Below, piece after piece: positions 1 to 5,899 of a stretch of 10,975 nucleotides of DNA. This DNA comes from JBLNDG01 sp050261415. Its GTDB lineage: Bacteria; Bacillota; Clostridia; Lutisporales; Lutisporaceae. Position numbers and translations under genes: made by a program. Each line of letters begins with the position of its first letter. Within the stretch, counting starts at the first letter, position 1. The DNA lies in assembly GCA_050261415.1 (NCBI GenBank), contig JBLNDG010000100.1, forward strand, positions 1 through 10,975, read 5' to 3'. The notes beneath the pieces are model-generated. The model searched no databases and had not been told where the DNA came from. It worked only from the letters and a program-made list of their open reading frames with translations.

Positions 1-282
1 CACTCCCAGCGGATTTTGCGGTCCCGGAGACACCACGGTGCCCTTATTTATCCAGTACGGATTTATGGTCTTATATATAACATTATAATTTCCTTGTGGA
101 GTAGGCGTAGACTGTTTTCCCACACAAACCGGGTAAGCCTTGACCGGTTTGCCGTCTTTAAACAAGCTTAATGTGAGTGAAGGTATGTTTATTTCTATCC
201 GTGTTGTACCTGCTGTACTGTCTGCAAAAACTATACTAAAGCATACCACTATGATTATAACGGCTAAAAAAAACTTCTTCAA
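1..282 (-). CDS. L,D-transpeptidase (YkuD family), N-terminal part, truncated by window edge
   Basis: The first 94 codons of a secreted cell-wall enzyme; the rest lies beyond base 1. The start is TTG at 282-280, preceded after 8 bases by GGAGG (291-295). No ATG fits. A signal peptide is clear: Lys-Lys at residues 2-3, then a hydrophobic stretch to about residue 21 ending near Phe-Ala-Asp. Residues 30-94 match the start of a YkuD domain: the strand LTLSLFKDGKPVKAYPV, then VGKQSTPTPQGNYNV, then a PYW and a GP-x-NPLG segment. That order is typical of the family. YkuD enzymes cross-link peptidoglycan stems through a catalytic His/Cys region, which would lie outside the window, so activity cannot be judged. 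Family call is confident; physiological role (vegetative wall or spore cortex) is open. Confidence 0.85.
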   Translation of the reverse strand, partial: MKKFFLAVIIIVVCFSIVFADSTAGTTRIEINIPSLTLSLFKDGKPVKAYPVCVGKQSTPTPQGNYNVIYKTINPYWINKGTVVSPGPQNPLGV

Positions 283-505
283 CGTCAATTCCTCCCATCT
301 ATATGTTTCGCACCAGACATATTAATTGAATTCATATAGTGCGGAACATTTTCCATATTTGGATTATTGACACCTCGTTTTTGTGCTATTCACACCGCTG
401 TTTTATTGTTTCCCGCAGCTTTCCAAATTTTGCACATACTTTATATGTATTTTTTTCAAGGAACATTTATTCAAGCTTTCAGCAATTTATTTTAAAAACA
501 TATAA
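283..505. other. Leader region of the transpeptidase gene; no further gene seen
   Basis: This stretch lies between the start of the transpeptidase gene and the terminator of the hydrolase gene. It should hold the minus-strand promoter of the transpeptidase gene, but I find no -35/-10 pair close to the sigma-A consensus. The plus-strand frame open from 339 to 593 has no ribosome binding site and runs through the terminator hairpin, so I do not count it as a gene. Confidence 0.5.
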
Positions 506-536
506 AAACGGAAAGGCTTCTAAAACCTTTCCGTTT
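500..536 (-). terminator. Rho-independent terminator of the YdjM-type gene
   Basis: A perfect 11-bp stem, AAACGGAAAGG (506-516) with CCTTTCCGTTT (526-536), and a 9-base loop. Read on the minus strand it is followed by a T-rich run (TTTTTATATG then more T). It sits 12 bases beyond the stop of the 549-1490 gene. Confidence 0.9.
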
Positions 537-548
537 CTTCTATTGTTA

Positions 549-1490
549 TTATACTTCAACATTTCGGTTCTTCGAGTATGGATGGAACAGTGACGTAACC
601 ACATCCAAATCCCTGTTTAGCTCTGCAGTGGCGTGATGCAGAAAATCCTTTGCAATATAGTATCTCAAATCGATAAAATTAAAAACCAAACTTCCTTCCT
701 TATTTTCACAGTCAACATGGAATATTGGCGTGAACTGGCTGAAAAACTTGGCAATAGGTGTATTTATCGCTATGTCGTATAATTTTTTATCAATATTTTT
801 CATTACATCAATTATTTTAAACTTTTGAGGCAGTATGTTCACTTCTCCTACAACCTTTTCCTTGTCCGTCTTCAGTATGAAGTGCCATTTTATAAGTCCC
901 ACCATTGAAGGCATTATTCTGAAATATATCCTCTTGTATTTACTGTCCAGATGTTCCAGAGCTATTCTTTCCGCCCACTTTTTCATCATATACCGGACGG
1001 TTAAATATATGAAAAACGCCAATACTATTATATAAGGCGGAATTATGTGTCTTGCTGCAGGAATTAAAACCAGAAGACATAATGCTACAATCATCGGATC
1101 ATATATAAGCAGTAAGTCAAGCGTAATGCGTTTTTTGCTCAAAGGCCACAATATTTGAGCTCCGTAAGAATTGGTTATATCCAATGCTATATGTGATAAA
1201 CATCCGATCAATGAAAACAACAGCACTTTCCACACCATAATATTTCCAAATGCCAACCACAATAGACCTGTCAAGCCCGCCGAATAAACGAACATCGCAG
1301 GGATGGAGTGTGATAATCCCCTGTGATTCTTAAGATAAACATAATCACCTTTGAGTTGCATTATTATGTCTCCATCCGGAATAACTGCACCTGCCACACA
1401 GCCTATGATTGCAGGATTTGAAAGGGATATCGGTTCACCGCACAATACTGCTATACTCAATCCCACAACCGCGTGCGTAATTGGATCCAT
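549..1490 (-). CDS. YdjM/YfhP-type membrane-bound metal-dependent hydrolase
   Basis: 313-residue integral membrane protein of the LexA-binding/YdjM family (Pfam YdjM, former DUF457). Visible family motifs: MDPITHAVVG at the N terminus (His6), PDGD at 38-41, HRGLSHS at 56-62 and HIALDITNSYG at 100-110. These His/Asp residues are presumed metal ligands. Hydrophobic helices lie at about 7-18, 26-37, 64-82, 87-103, 130-146 and 151-167. Residues 170-313 form a hydrophilic tail, as in Bacillus YfhP-like members. Substrate and pathway are not established for the family; YfhP is described as a regulator of a neighbouring gene in Bacillus, which does not apply here. The ATG at 1490 is preceded by AGGGGG about 10 bases upstream. 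It appears monocistronic, with its own terminator at 506-536. Confidence 0.9.
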   Translation of the reverse strand: MDPITHAVVGLSIAVLCGEPISLSNPAIIGCVAGAVIPDGDIIMQLKGDYVYLKNHRGLSHSIPAMFVYSAGLTGLLWLAFGNIMVWKVLLFSLIGCLSHIALDITNSYGAQILWPLSKKRITLDLLLIYDPMIVALCLLVLIPAARHIIPPYIIVLAFFIYLTVRYMMKKWAERIALEHLDSKYKRIYFRIMPSMVGLIKWHFILKTDKEKVVGEVNILPQKFKIIDVMKNIDKKLYDIAINTPIAKFFSQFTPIFHVDCENKEGSLVFNFIDLRYYIAKDFLHHATAELNRDLDVVTSLFHPYSKNRNVEV

Positions 1491-1525
1491 AAAAATGTAA
1501 CCCCCTATATCGAACTTTACTTAAA

Positions 1526-1531
1526 ATTATA
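1526..1531 (-). promoter_or_regulatory. Possible -10 element of the YdjM-type gene
   Basis: A perfect TATAAT on the minus strand, 36 bases upstream of the ATG at 1490. The position expected for the -35 (about 1549-1554) reads ATAAAT, a poor match, so this is a tentative call. Confidence 0.35.
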
Positions 1532-1726
1532 ACATAAAGCACATACATATTTTATTGGTAATATATTCTTACTGGCGCGTCCTATGGTACATTATATGAA
1601 AAGTTAGTCTTTATGTTAACTTTTAATGCCGTCAGTACTGCACTTTTCATTGCGGGCTATTGTTTTTCCGCATGTTTGCATAACATAATACATATCAAAA
1701 TATAATAGACGTGACAAATATTAGTA
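1532..1726. other. Intergenic stretch between the hydrolase gene and the tRNA
   Basis: No gene seen on either strand. It holds one inverted repeat, AAAAGTTA (1599-1606) with TAACTTTT (1617-1624) around a 10-base loop. This lacks a proper T tail and a gene in front of it, so I leave it unassigned. Confidence 0.4.
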
Positions 1727-1755
1727 TTGCTTTTTAGATTTACATATGCTATGAT
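1727..1755 (+). promoter_or_regulatory. Promoter of tRNA-Leu
   Basis: TTGCTT (1727-1732) and TATGAT (1750-1755) with an exact 17-base spacer. Transcription would begin around 1762, about 9 bases before the mature tRNA 5' end. Confidence 0.6.
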
Positions 1756-1770
1756 ATTTTACGTAATTAA

Positions 1771-1853
1771 GCCGGAGTGGCGGAATTGGCAGACGCACAT
1801 GACTCAAAATCATGCGGGAAACCATGCGGGTTCGAGTCCCGCCTCCGGCACCA
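1771..1853 (+). tRNA. tRNA-Leu (anticodon CAA)
   Basis: A complete cloverleaf can be drawn. The acceptor stem pairs GCCGGAG (1771-1777) with CTCCGGC (1843-1849), followed by discriminator A1850 and encoded CCA (1851-1853). The anticodon stem pairs CATGA (1798-1802) with TCATG (1810-1814), with loop CTCAAAA giving anticodon CAA at 1805-1807, which reads UUG. The T stem is GCGGG/CCCGC around TTCGAGT. The extended variable arm (1815-1825, GG-GAAA-CC core) is the class II hallmark of leucine tRNAs. It stands alone rather than in a tRNA cluster. Confidence 0.97.
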
Positions 1854-1875
1854 CTTATTGAAAATGAACATATTT

Positions 1876-1910
1876 AAAGGGCTATGTGATTTGCACATAG
1901 TCCTTTTTTA
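1876..1910 (+). terminator. Terminator of tRNA-Leu
   Basis: Hairpin AAAGGGCTATGTG (1876-1888) with CACATAGTCCTTT (1894-1906), 13 pairs including one G-T wobble, a 5-base loop, and a T6 run at 1904-1909. It begins 22 bases after the tRNA CCA end. Confidence 0.85.
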
Positions 1911-1955
1911 ATGCGTTTTCCCAGCTTCTGAAGCATCTTCAATTATCCATAATTA

Positions 1956-2138
1956 CTAAATTGATTTATCAATACGCTGTTTCTTTTTAAAGTATGATCT
2001 TTTAATTAATTTTATGGTGAAATATATCGTAGGTACAAGTATCCCCGGGATAAAAAACAGGAAAGTTCCTATCATTGCATCACCAATACCGCCATCAACT
2101 ATTTTCCCTACAAAGAAAAAGAAATAGAGTATTGACAT
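1956..2138 (-). CDS. Fragment 3 of the broken gene, or a small two-helix membrane protein
   Basis: 60 codons from ATG 2138 to TAA 1956. Two hydrophobic helices (about residues 2-13 and 22-44) flank a Gly/Asp turn (DGGIGDA) and lead into a basic cytoplasmic tail (KLIKRSYFKKKQR). The frame stays open upstream of the ATG to the A6 run at 2166-2171 and joins smoothly onto RLKK of fragment 2. The ribosome binding site is weak (GGA 8 bases upstream). Joining to fragment 2 is favoured, but an independent small membrane protein cannot be excluded. Confidence 0.5.
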   Translation of the reverse strand: MSILYFFFFVGKIVDGGIGDAMIGTFLFFIPGILVPTIYFTIKLIKRSYFKKKQRIDKSI

Positions 2139-2155
2139 AATATATCCAAGTTTAG

Positions 2156-2587
2156 CTAGATAGCCTTTTTTAATCTAATAGATGCAATTAAAAATCCAAT
2201 ATATATTGTGATTGATATAGATATAGTAATTTTTCGATGAACCGCAGCATTGTTAGTTCCATAAATAAAGCCGGAATTATCAATATATGTAAATACCCAT
2301 TCATATTCCGGCAAACCTTTAAGTTCAGCGATAAAATTGCCTTTTGATACTTCCTTCATCGGTATGTTTGAGTAAAAACCTTTGCTTGTAGTATAAGGCA
2401 AATTAACATTAAGCTTTACGATAGGATCCCCATTCCAGAATTTAGCCGGTGTAAGGTAGTATATAAAGCTGTAAATTGTGCGCCCATAATTATCGTCTCT
2501 GGAGTAACCACCTTCGCAGATATACTCTATATTAAACTTTGAGTTGCTTTCAGCATTAATTACTATGGGTATCTCTATTAATAATTT
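2156..2587 (-). CDS. Fragment 2 of the broken gene: rest of outer domain and first membrane segment
   Basis: Open from just after an in-frame TGA (2588-2590) to TAG at 2156-2158, with no ATG start and no ribosome binding site at its head. The translation is protein-like throughout: a strand IEIPIVINAES, aromatic-rich TIYSFIYYLTPAKFWNGDP, then GLPEYEWVFTYID, and a membrane segment ITISISITIYIGFLIASI followed by RLKK. An internal TTG at 2401 is the only start-like codon and has no convincing Shine-Dalgarno. It therefore looks like the continuation of fragment 1, not a gene of its own. Confidence 0.5.
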   Translation of the reverse strand, partial: KLLIEIPIVINAESNSKFNIEYICEGGYSRDDNYGRTIYSFIYYLTPAKFWNGDPIVKLNVNLPYTTSKGFYSNIPMKEVSKGNFIAELKGLPEYEWVFTYIDNSGFIYGTNNAAVHRKITISISITIYIGFLIASIRLKKAI

Positions 2588-3047
2588 TCATATTTTTTAT
2601 AAAGTACTTATCATATACCTCCTTACTGTATGGTTCAAGCAAATTCTCATTATAAGACGGGCTCCAATTATCAGGTGCTTCTATAGCTTTATATGTCGAT
2701 TGCCCGGTTATATCTTTATTATCCAAAACTACTTTAAATGCGCCTTCCAACTTTTCCCTTTCCAATGGCAGAACAATAAACAGCATATTGAAGCTTTGAT
2801 CCTTGTCTAAAGTATTCCTCATATTATAATCAACAACTACTTTTGCTTTAGGTATTATACCGCTACTTAATATTGAAAATGAAATAGTCTCGTCGGTAAG
2901 TTCTATCCCGGAATCCCCATCAAAGAATATTCCACCGTTTCCTGTCGGAGACTCAACAGGTTTGGCACCGTTGGCATAGGAAACAATAAATAGAGCACAT
3001 ATTAATAGTATGAAAACCAATGTTCTTTTATAAACAGCAGTACTCAT
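2556..3047 (-). CDS. Fragment 1 of the broken gene: signal peptide and start of outer domain
   Basis: An open frame of 163 codons from ATG 3047. Residues 5-26 (YKRTLVFILLICALFIVSYANG) form a typical export signal with possible cleavage after the Ala-Asn-Gly region. The mature part is rich in short hydrophobic strands and acidic loops (GGIFFDGDSGIELTDE, VVVDYNMRN), as in extracytoplasmic beta domains. The last dozen residues before the stop at 2556-2558 (IINRDTHSN) look like out-of-frame sequence. Translation would probably still give a secreted, truncated domain. Confidence 0.6.
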   Translation of the reverse strand: MSTAVYKRTLVFILLICALFIVSYANGAKPVESPTGNGGIFFDGDSGIELTDETISFSILSSGIIPKAKVVVDYNMRNTLDKDQSFNMLFIVLPLEREKLEGAFKVVLDNKDITGQSTYKAIEAPDNWSPSYNENLLEPYSKEVYDKYFIKNMKIINRDTHSN

Positions 3048-3050
3048 CCC

Positions 3051-3096
3051 ATCCCTCCTGTCTGCATTCTTATGTACAAAGCTCTCATAGTCTCAA
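3051..3096 (-). promoter_or_regulatory. Possible promoter and strong ribosome binding site of the broken gene
   Basis: TTGAGA on the minus strand (3091-3096), an 18-base spacer and TAAGAA (3067-3072), followed closely by GGAGGG just upstream of ATG 3047. The -10 is imperfect. Intact signals at the head of a broken gene would fit recent decay or an assembly error. Confidence 0.35.
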
Positions 3097-3159
3097 TTAG
3101 TAATTCTTTACATTTCCTAAAAATCCTTTATTTGCCTATCATATAACTATCAATAAAGG

Positions 3160-3165
3160 TATAAT
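3160..3165 (+). promoter_or_regulatory. -10 element of the nucleotidyltransferase gene
   Basis: A perfect TATAAT 46 bases upstream of ATG 3212. No good -35 lies at 16-18 bases; TTGCCT at 3132-3137 is too far (22 bases). It lies back to back with the promoter of the leftward gene in a 164-base divergent region. Confidence 0.4.
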
Positions 3166-3211
3166 GATTTTATGAGAAATAAAAACCGCCATAATCGGGA
3201 GAGAATATTAA

Positions 3212-4030
3212 ATGAACAATATCCCGGAAAAGGTTAATGAGGTCCTGAAGCAATATTTCAATTTGATTGAATCAAAACTGCCCGGCCTGCTTGAAGGTTA
3301 TTACCTTTATGGCTCTTCTTCCTTGAAAGCCTTTAAAGATGAGTTCAGCGACATTGATTTCATTGCAGTAATAAGCCGAAAGGCAACTGAAGCAGACATA
3401 GACGTTCTGAAAGAAATCCATAGTGATATGCAAAAGAAGTATCCCAAACCGATTTTGGACGGGATGTATATAACAAAGGATGACATTGAGTCCTTAAACA
3501 AATGTGAAAGTTCATGCCTCCGCTTCAACGACGGAAAGTTTCTCGGCTTTAAGAAATTTGACAGAAACTCCATAGATGCTTACCAGTTGAAAAAGTATGG
3601 CATTACTATAAAAGGGCAAGACATTAAAAATTATAACTATGAAGTGAACTGGGATATATTAATCAGCAATATGAGGGATAATCTCAATACTTACTGGCTT
3701 AACTGGGTGAATGGCTGCAGGAGGTTCCCCTCTATAAAATATCTGGGGTTATTTATTAGCCTTGGAATGATTGAATGGGGCGTACTGGGAATTTCCCGCC
3801 TTTATTATACCTTCAGTGAGGGGGATATGACATCAAAGGTTGGAGCCGGTGAATATGCGCTAAGGACAGTCCCGCAAAAGTGGCACAGGATAATTAATGA
3901 GTCGATGAGATTGCGGAAAGGCATCGGCAAGAGTTACTACAGGTCTATTTTTGAGAGGCGGAACGACGCTTTGGACTATATTGAGTTCATAATACAGGAA
4001 AGCAATAACCTTTTTAAGGAGAAAAAATAA
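3212..4030 (+). CDS. AadA-like nucleotidyltransferase (adenylyltransferase fold with AadA C-terminal domain)
   Basis: 272 residues. The N-terminal domain carries the polymerase-beta nucleotidyltransferase signature: strand YYLYGSS (Gly34-Ser35), then SDID with Asp47 and Asp49, the pair that binds the metal-nucleotide. The C-terminal half resembles the AadA C-terminal domain (former DUF4111), notably GISRLYYTFSEGDMTSKVGAGEYALRT split around 195-218 and PQKWHRIINESMRLR after it. Known relatives such as AadA and ANT(9) adenylylate aminoglycosides. In those enzymes a Glu a few dozen residues after the SDID motif acts as base; here the matching segment reads LDGMYI with Asp83, as in many chromosomal members of unproven substrate. 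An antibiotic-resistance label is therefore not justified. The start ATG 3212 has GGGAGAG about 9 bases upstream. The gene appears monocistronic. Confidence 0.85.
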   Translation: MNNIPEKVNEVLKQYFNLIESKLPGLLEGYYLYGSSSLKAFKDEFSDIDFIAVISRKATEADIDVLKEIHSDMQKKYPKPILDGMYITKDDIESLNKCESSCLRFNDGKFLGFKKFDRNSIDAYQLKKYGITIKGQDIKNYNYEVNWDILISNMRDNLNTYWLNWVNGCRRFPSIKYLGLFISLGMIEWGVLGISRLYYTFSEGDMTSKVGAGEYALRTVPQKWHRIINESMRLRKGIGKSYYRSIFERRNDALDYIEFIIQESNNLFKEKK

Positions 4031-4052
4031 AAGGACTTATAAAAGTCCTTTT
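4029..4052. terminator. Bidirectional terminator between convergent genes
   Basis: A perfect 10-bp stem, AAAAGGACTT (4029-4038) with AAGTCCTTTT (4043-4052), and a 4-base loop. It is followed by a T run on both strands (TTTTGTT on plus, TTTTATTTTTT on minus). The left arm overlaps the last bases of the nucleotidyltransferase stop codon; the stop of the leftward gene is 10 bases away. Confidence 0.9.
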
Positions 4053-4062
4053 GTTATGCATT

Positions 4063-5397
4063 TTATTCAGTTTCCTCTTGTTTCTCCACATTGTTGTTTC
4101 TTTTCTCAAGACGTATCTTGGATATTCTCTTATCATCAACCTCTTCTATTCTGAAGTAGATGTTTTCTATCGTCCCTTCATCCCCGACCTCCGGCATCTT
4201 CCCTGAATGGCTCAGCACCATACCGCTTATGGTGTCGAATTCTTCCTCGGGCAGGCTGATATCAAGAATATCATTGATGTCTCCTATGTCAAGCATCCCA
4301 TTGACAATGTAAGTGTCATCGTCTATCTTTTCATAATCAAGTACAACATCGTCATATTCGTCAAAGATGTTGCCGACAATCTCCTCCAGCAGGTCTTCTA
4401 TGGTTATGAGCCCTGCGGTTCCGCCATACTCATCTATTACTATCGCTATATGGGTTTTTGACTTCTGCATTTCTTTAAAGAGCTCGTCAATCTTCTTATA
4501 CTCAGGCACAAAATATGCAGGCCTTATTATATCCTTGAGAGAGACCTCCCATTCCTTTTTCTTCTTTATCATTGCGAAAAGATCCTTGACATACAAAACA
4601 CCTATAATATGGTCAATAGATTCCTCATACACCGGAATCCTCGAAAAATTTTCCTCCACTATTACATCCAGTATCTCATCGCGGGTTGCTTCAGTACTGA
4701 TTGCAACTACGGCGGTTCTTGGAGTCATTACCTCCTTGGCAACCGTATCATCAAACTCAAAAATACTATTAATCATTTCAGTTTCAGTTTCCTGAAATAT
4801 TCCCTTTTCTTCCCCCACATTTATCATCAGCCGTATTTCCTCTTCGGTGATCTGGTCACCCCCTGCTTTTGCATGTCCCCCAAGAAGCTTAACAATTATA
4901 TTTGTGGAGAAGGTCAGAAATTTTACAATCGGAGAGGTAATCTTATATACAAAGCTGATTGTCCCGGCGACTCCAAGAGCAATCTTGTCCGATTTTGCAA
5001 GGGCCAGCCGCTTCGGAACCAATTCTCCAAGCACCAAGGTAAAGTATGATATAATTCCTGTTACAACAATAGTGGAAATCGCTGCATGATAGTGGGAAAT
5101 AAACGGTATACCCAGACTTTCCAAGTATACTGCCAGGCTGCCGGTTAAGGTTTGTGCGCCAATTGCACTGGCTAAAAATCCTGCAAAGGTTATACCGATT
5201 TGTATTGTGGCTAACAATTTGCTTGGTTCTTCTAAGAATTTACTTACTAAAATTGCTGCTTTGTTGCCTTCATCTGCAAGAGGCTTAATTCTTGATTGTC
5301 TCACTGATACAATGGCCATTTCAGAGGCAGCAAAGAATGAATTTAAAAAGATAAGTAGCAGTATAACCAGCATTTGCCTCCACAAGTCTCCGTCCAT
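4063..5397 (-). CDS. CNNM/CBS/CorC-domain membrane protein (hemolysin C, HlyC/CorC family)
   Basis: 444 residues, the usual length for this family. Residues 5-195 form the CNNM (DUF21) transmembrane domain, with LNSFFAASEMAIVS at 18-31, small-residue helices at 62-92 and 103-124, and the conserved GELVPKR at 124-130. A CBS pair follows: CBS1 about 222-275 starting at MTPR (224-227), CBS2 about 285-342 with IDEYGGTAGLIT (321-332). The CorC_HlyC C-terminal domain covers about 355-432. Family members are linked to divalent cation (Mg2+ or Co2+) efflux and to homeostasis; the hemolysin name is historical. All expected domains are present. ATG 5397 has AGGGGG about 11 bases upstream, and a good promoter lies at 5432-5461. 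Ion specificity cannot be read from sequence. Confidence 0.93.
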   Translation of the reverse strand: MDGDLWRQMLVILLLIFLNSFFAASEMAIVSVRQSRIKPLADEGNKAAILVSKFLEEPSKLLATIQIGITFAGFLASAIGAQTLTGSLAVYLESLGIPFISHYHAAISTIVVTGIISYFTLVLGELVPKRLALAKSDKIALGVAGTISFVYKITSPIVKFLTFSTNIIVKLLGGHAKAGGDQITEEEIRLMINVGEEKGIFQETETEMINSIFEFDDTVAKEVMTPRTAVVAISTEATRDEILDVIVEENFSRIPVYEESIDHIIGVLYVKDLFAMIKKKKEWEVSLKDIIRPAYFVPEYKKIDELFKEMQKSKTHIAIVIDEYGGTAGLITIEDLLEEIVGNIFDEYDDVVLDYEKIDDDTYIVNGMLDIGDINDILDISLPEEEFDTISGMVLSHSGKMPEVGDEGTIENIYFRIEEVDDKRISKIRLEKRNNNVEKQEETE

Positions 5398-5431
5398 TAA
5401 AAAAATTCCCCCTAGTAAATTATTTGTATTT

Positions 5432-5461
5432 ATTATACTATTCTTTGGCAGGTCAATTCAA
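5432..5461 (-). promoter_or_regulatory. Promoter of the CNNM/CBS gene
   Basis: Minus-strand TTGAAT (5456-5461), an 18-base spacer, and a perfect TATAAT (5432-5437). This places the start about 30 bases before ATG 5397. An overlapping TTGACC would be only 13 bases from the -10, so TTGAAT is preferred. Confidence 0.6.
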
Positions 5462-5702
5462 ATCTATATTTGATGATTATGTCCCATAATTTACAAATTA
5501 CCAGTTATATCATAACTATACTATCCCATAACTACATTCTGTTAACTGTAAGACTCTGTAACTCAGAATATCTATCACATATAGTTAGTAATGCACCATA
5601 TTCAGCCGTACTATTCGATAATGTCCGCTCATTGAAACCCTTACACTGCAATTATCGGTAAATTTTTTATTTTGTTCAATTCTGAGCTTTGTAATGTCGT
5701 TT
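5462..5702. other. Intergenic stretch without a convincing gene
   Basis: About 240 AT-rich bases between the CNNM gene promoter and the terminator of the small operon. One plus-strand frame is open (5470-5661) but lacks a ribosome binding site and protein-like composition. I see no tRNA, riboswitch or repeat array. Confidence 0.5.
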
Positions 5703-5744
5703 TAAAAAATAAAAGGCCTGCTGCCTATCTGGTCAGTAGACCTT
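5703..5744 (-). terminator. Terminator of the three-gene small operon
   Basis: On the minus strand, AAGGTCTACTG (5744-5734) pairs with CAGCAGGCCTT (5723-5713), with one A-C mismatch and one G-T wobble. It is followed by TTTTATTTTTT. The left arm lies inside the last codons of the 57-codon gene and the stop codon (5725-5727) falls in the right arm. Confidence 0.8.
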
Positions 5745-5898
5745 GAGGTAATTCCATTATAAAAATCAGCAATACGAAAAGTACAAATTTCCTGTCACAT
5801 TGGTTTTCGACAAGTAAAATCAATGCTACGGCAAGAAGTAAAAAGTCATCCGGGCGCAATGCACTAAGAGTCCTTAGCATTGTATAACTTATACCCAT
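5725..5898 (-). CDS. Small hydrophobic membrane protein (57 aa), third gene of operon
   Basis: Translation gives 57 residues with two short hydrophobic segments, FLLLAVALILLV (19-30) and FVLFVLLIFIM (38-48), separated by the charged turn ENQCDRK, and preceded by LRPDD. It is probably a membrane hairpin or one long tilted helix. The start ATG 5898 lies one base beyond the stop of the preceding gene (5900-5902), with AGG 8 bases upstream, suggesting translational coupling; an in-frame ATG at 5880 is an alternative. The operon terminator begins inside the coding end. I do not recognise the family. Co-transcription with another small membrane protein and a soluble acidic protein suggests a shared envelope- or spore-associated role, but that is inference. 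Confidence 0.7.
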   Translation of the reverse strand: MGISYTMLRTLSALRPDDFLLLAVALILLVENQCDRKFVLFVLLIFIMELPQGLLTR

Positions 5899-5899
5899 T

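Larger units (their letters stand above)
1956..3047 (-). pseudogene. Secreted/membrane protein gene interrupted by two compensating frameshifts
   Basis: Three consecutive minus-strand reading-frame segments read together as one protein of about 363 residues: signal peptide, a beta-rich outer domain, then three membrane segments and a basic tail. Segment 1 (3047 to about 2588) and segment 3 (about 2170 to 1956) share a frame; segment 2 between them is shifted by one base. The first break fits one extra A in the AAAA run at 2585-2588, where removing one base gives ...KNMKLLIEIPIVI. The second fits one missing A in the A6 run at 2166-2171, where adding one gives ...RLKKGYLAKLGYIMSI. Only segment 1 has a good ribosome binding site (GGAGGG, 6 bases before ATG 3047). 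I do not recognise the family. It may be a true pseudogene or homopolymer errors in the assembly; three separate genes is the least likely reading. Confidence 0.7.

Noticed and set aside
140..325. Plus-strand open frame of 61 codons
   Set aside because: It is the antisense shadow of the transpeptidase start, which has a signal peptide, YkuD sequence and a GGAGG site.
340..400. Minus-strand TGAATA followed 17 bases later by CAATAATC, as a sporulation sigma-G promoter for the transpeptidase gene
   Set aside because: The -35 fits but the -10 matches the consensus too poorly to claim.
339..593. Plus-strand open frame of 84 codons
   Set aside because: No ribosome binding site. It runs through the terminator hairpin at 506-536 and overlaps the end of the hydrolase gene on the other strand; composition is not protein-like.
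4207..5089. Several long plus-strand open frames opposite the CNNM/CBS gene
   Set aside because: They are antisense shadows of a gene with complete domain structure; none has a ribosome binding site or family features.
5470..5661. Plus-strand open frame of 63 codons in an otherwise empty intergenic stretch
   Set aside because: No Shine-Dalgarno before it, no promoter in the right place and no recognisable features. It starts inside the promoter region of the divergent CNNM gene.
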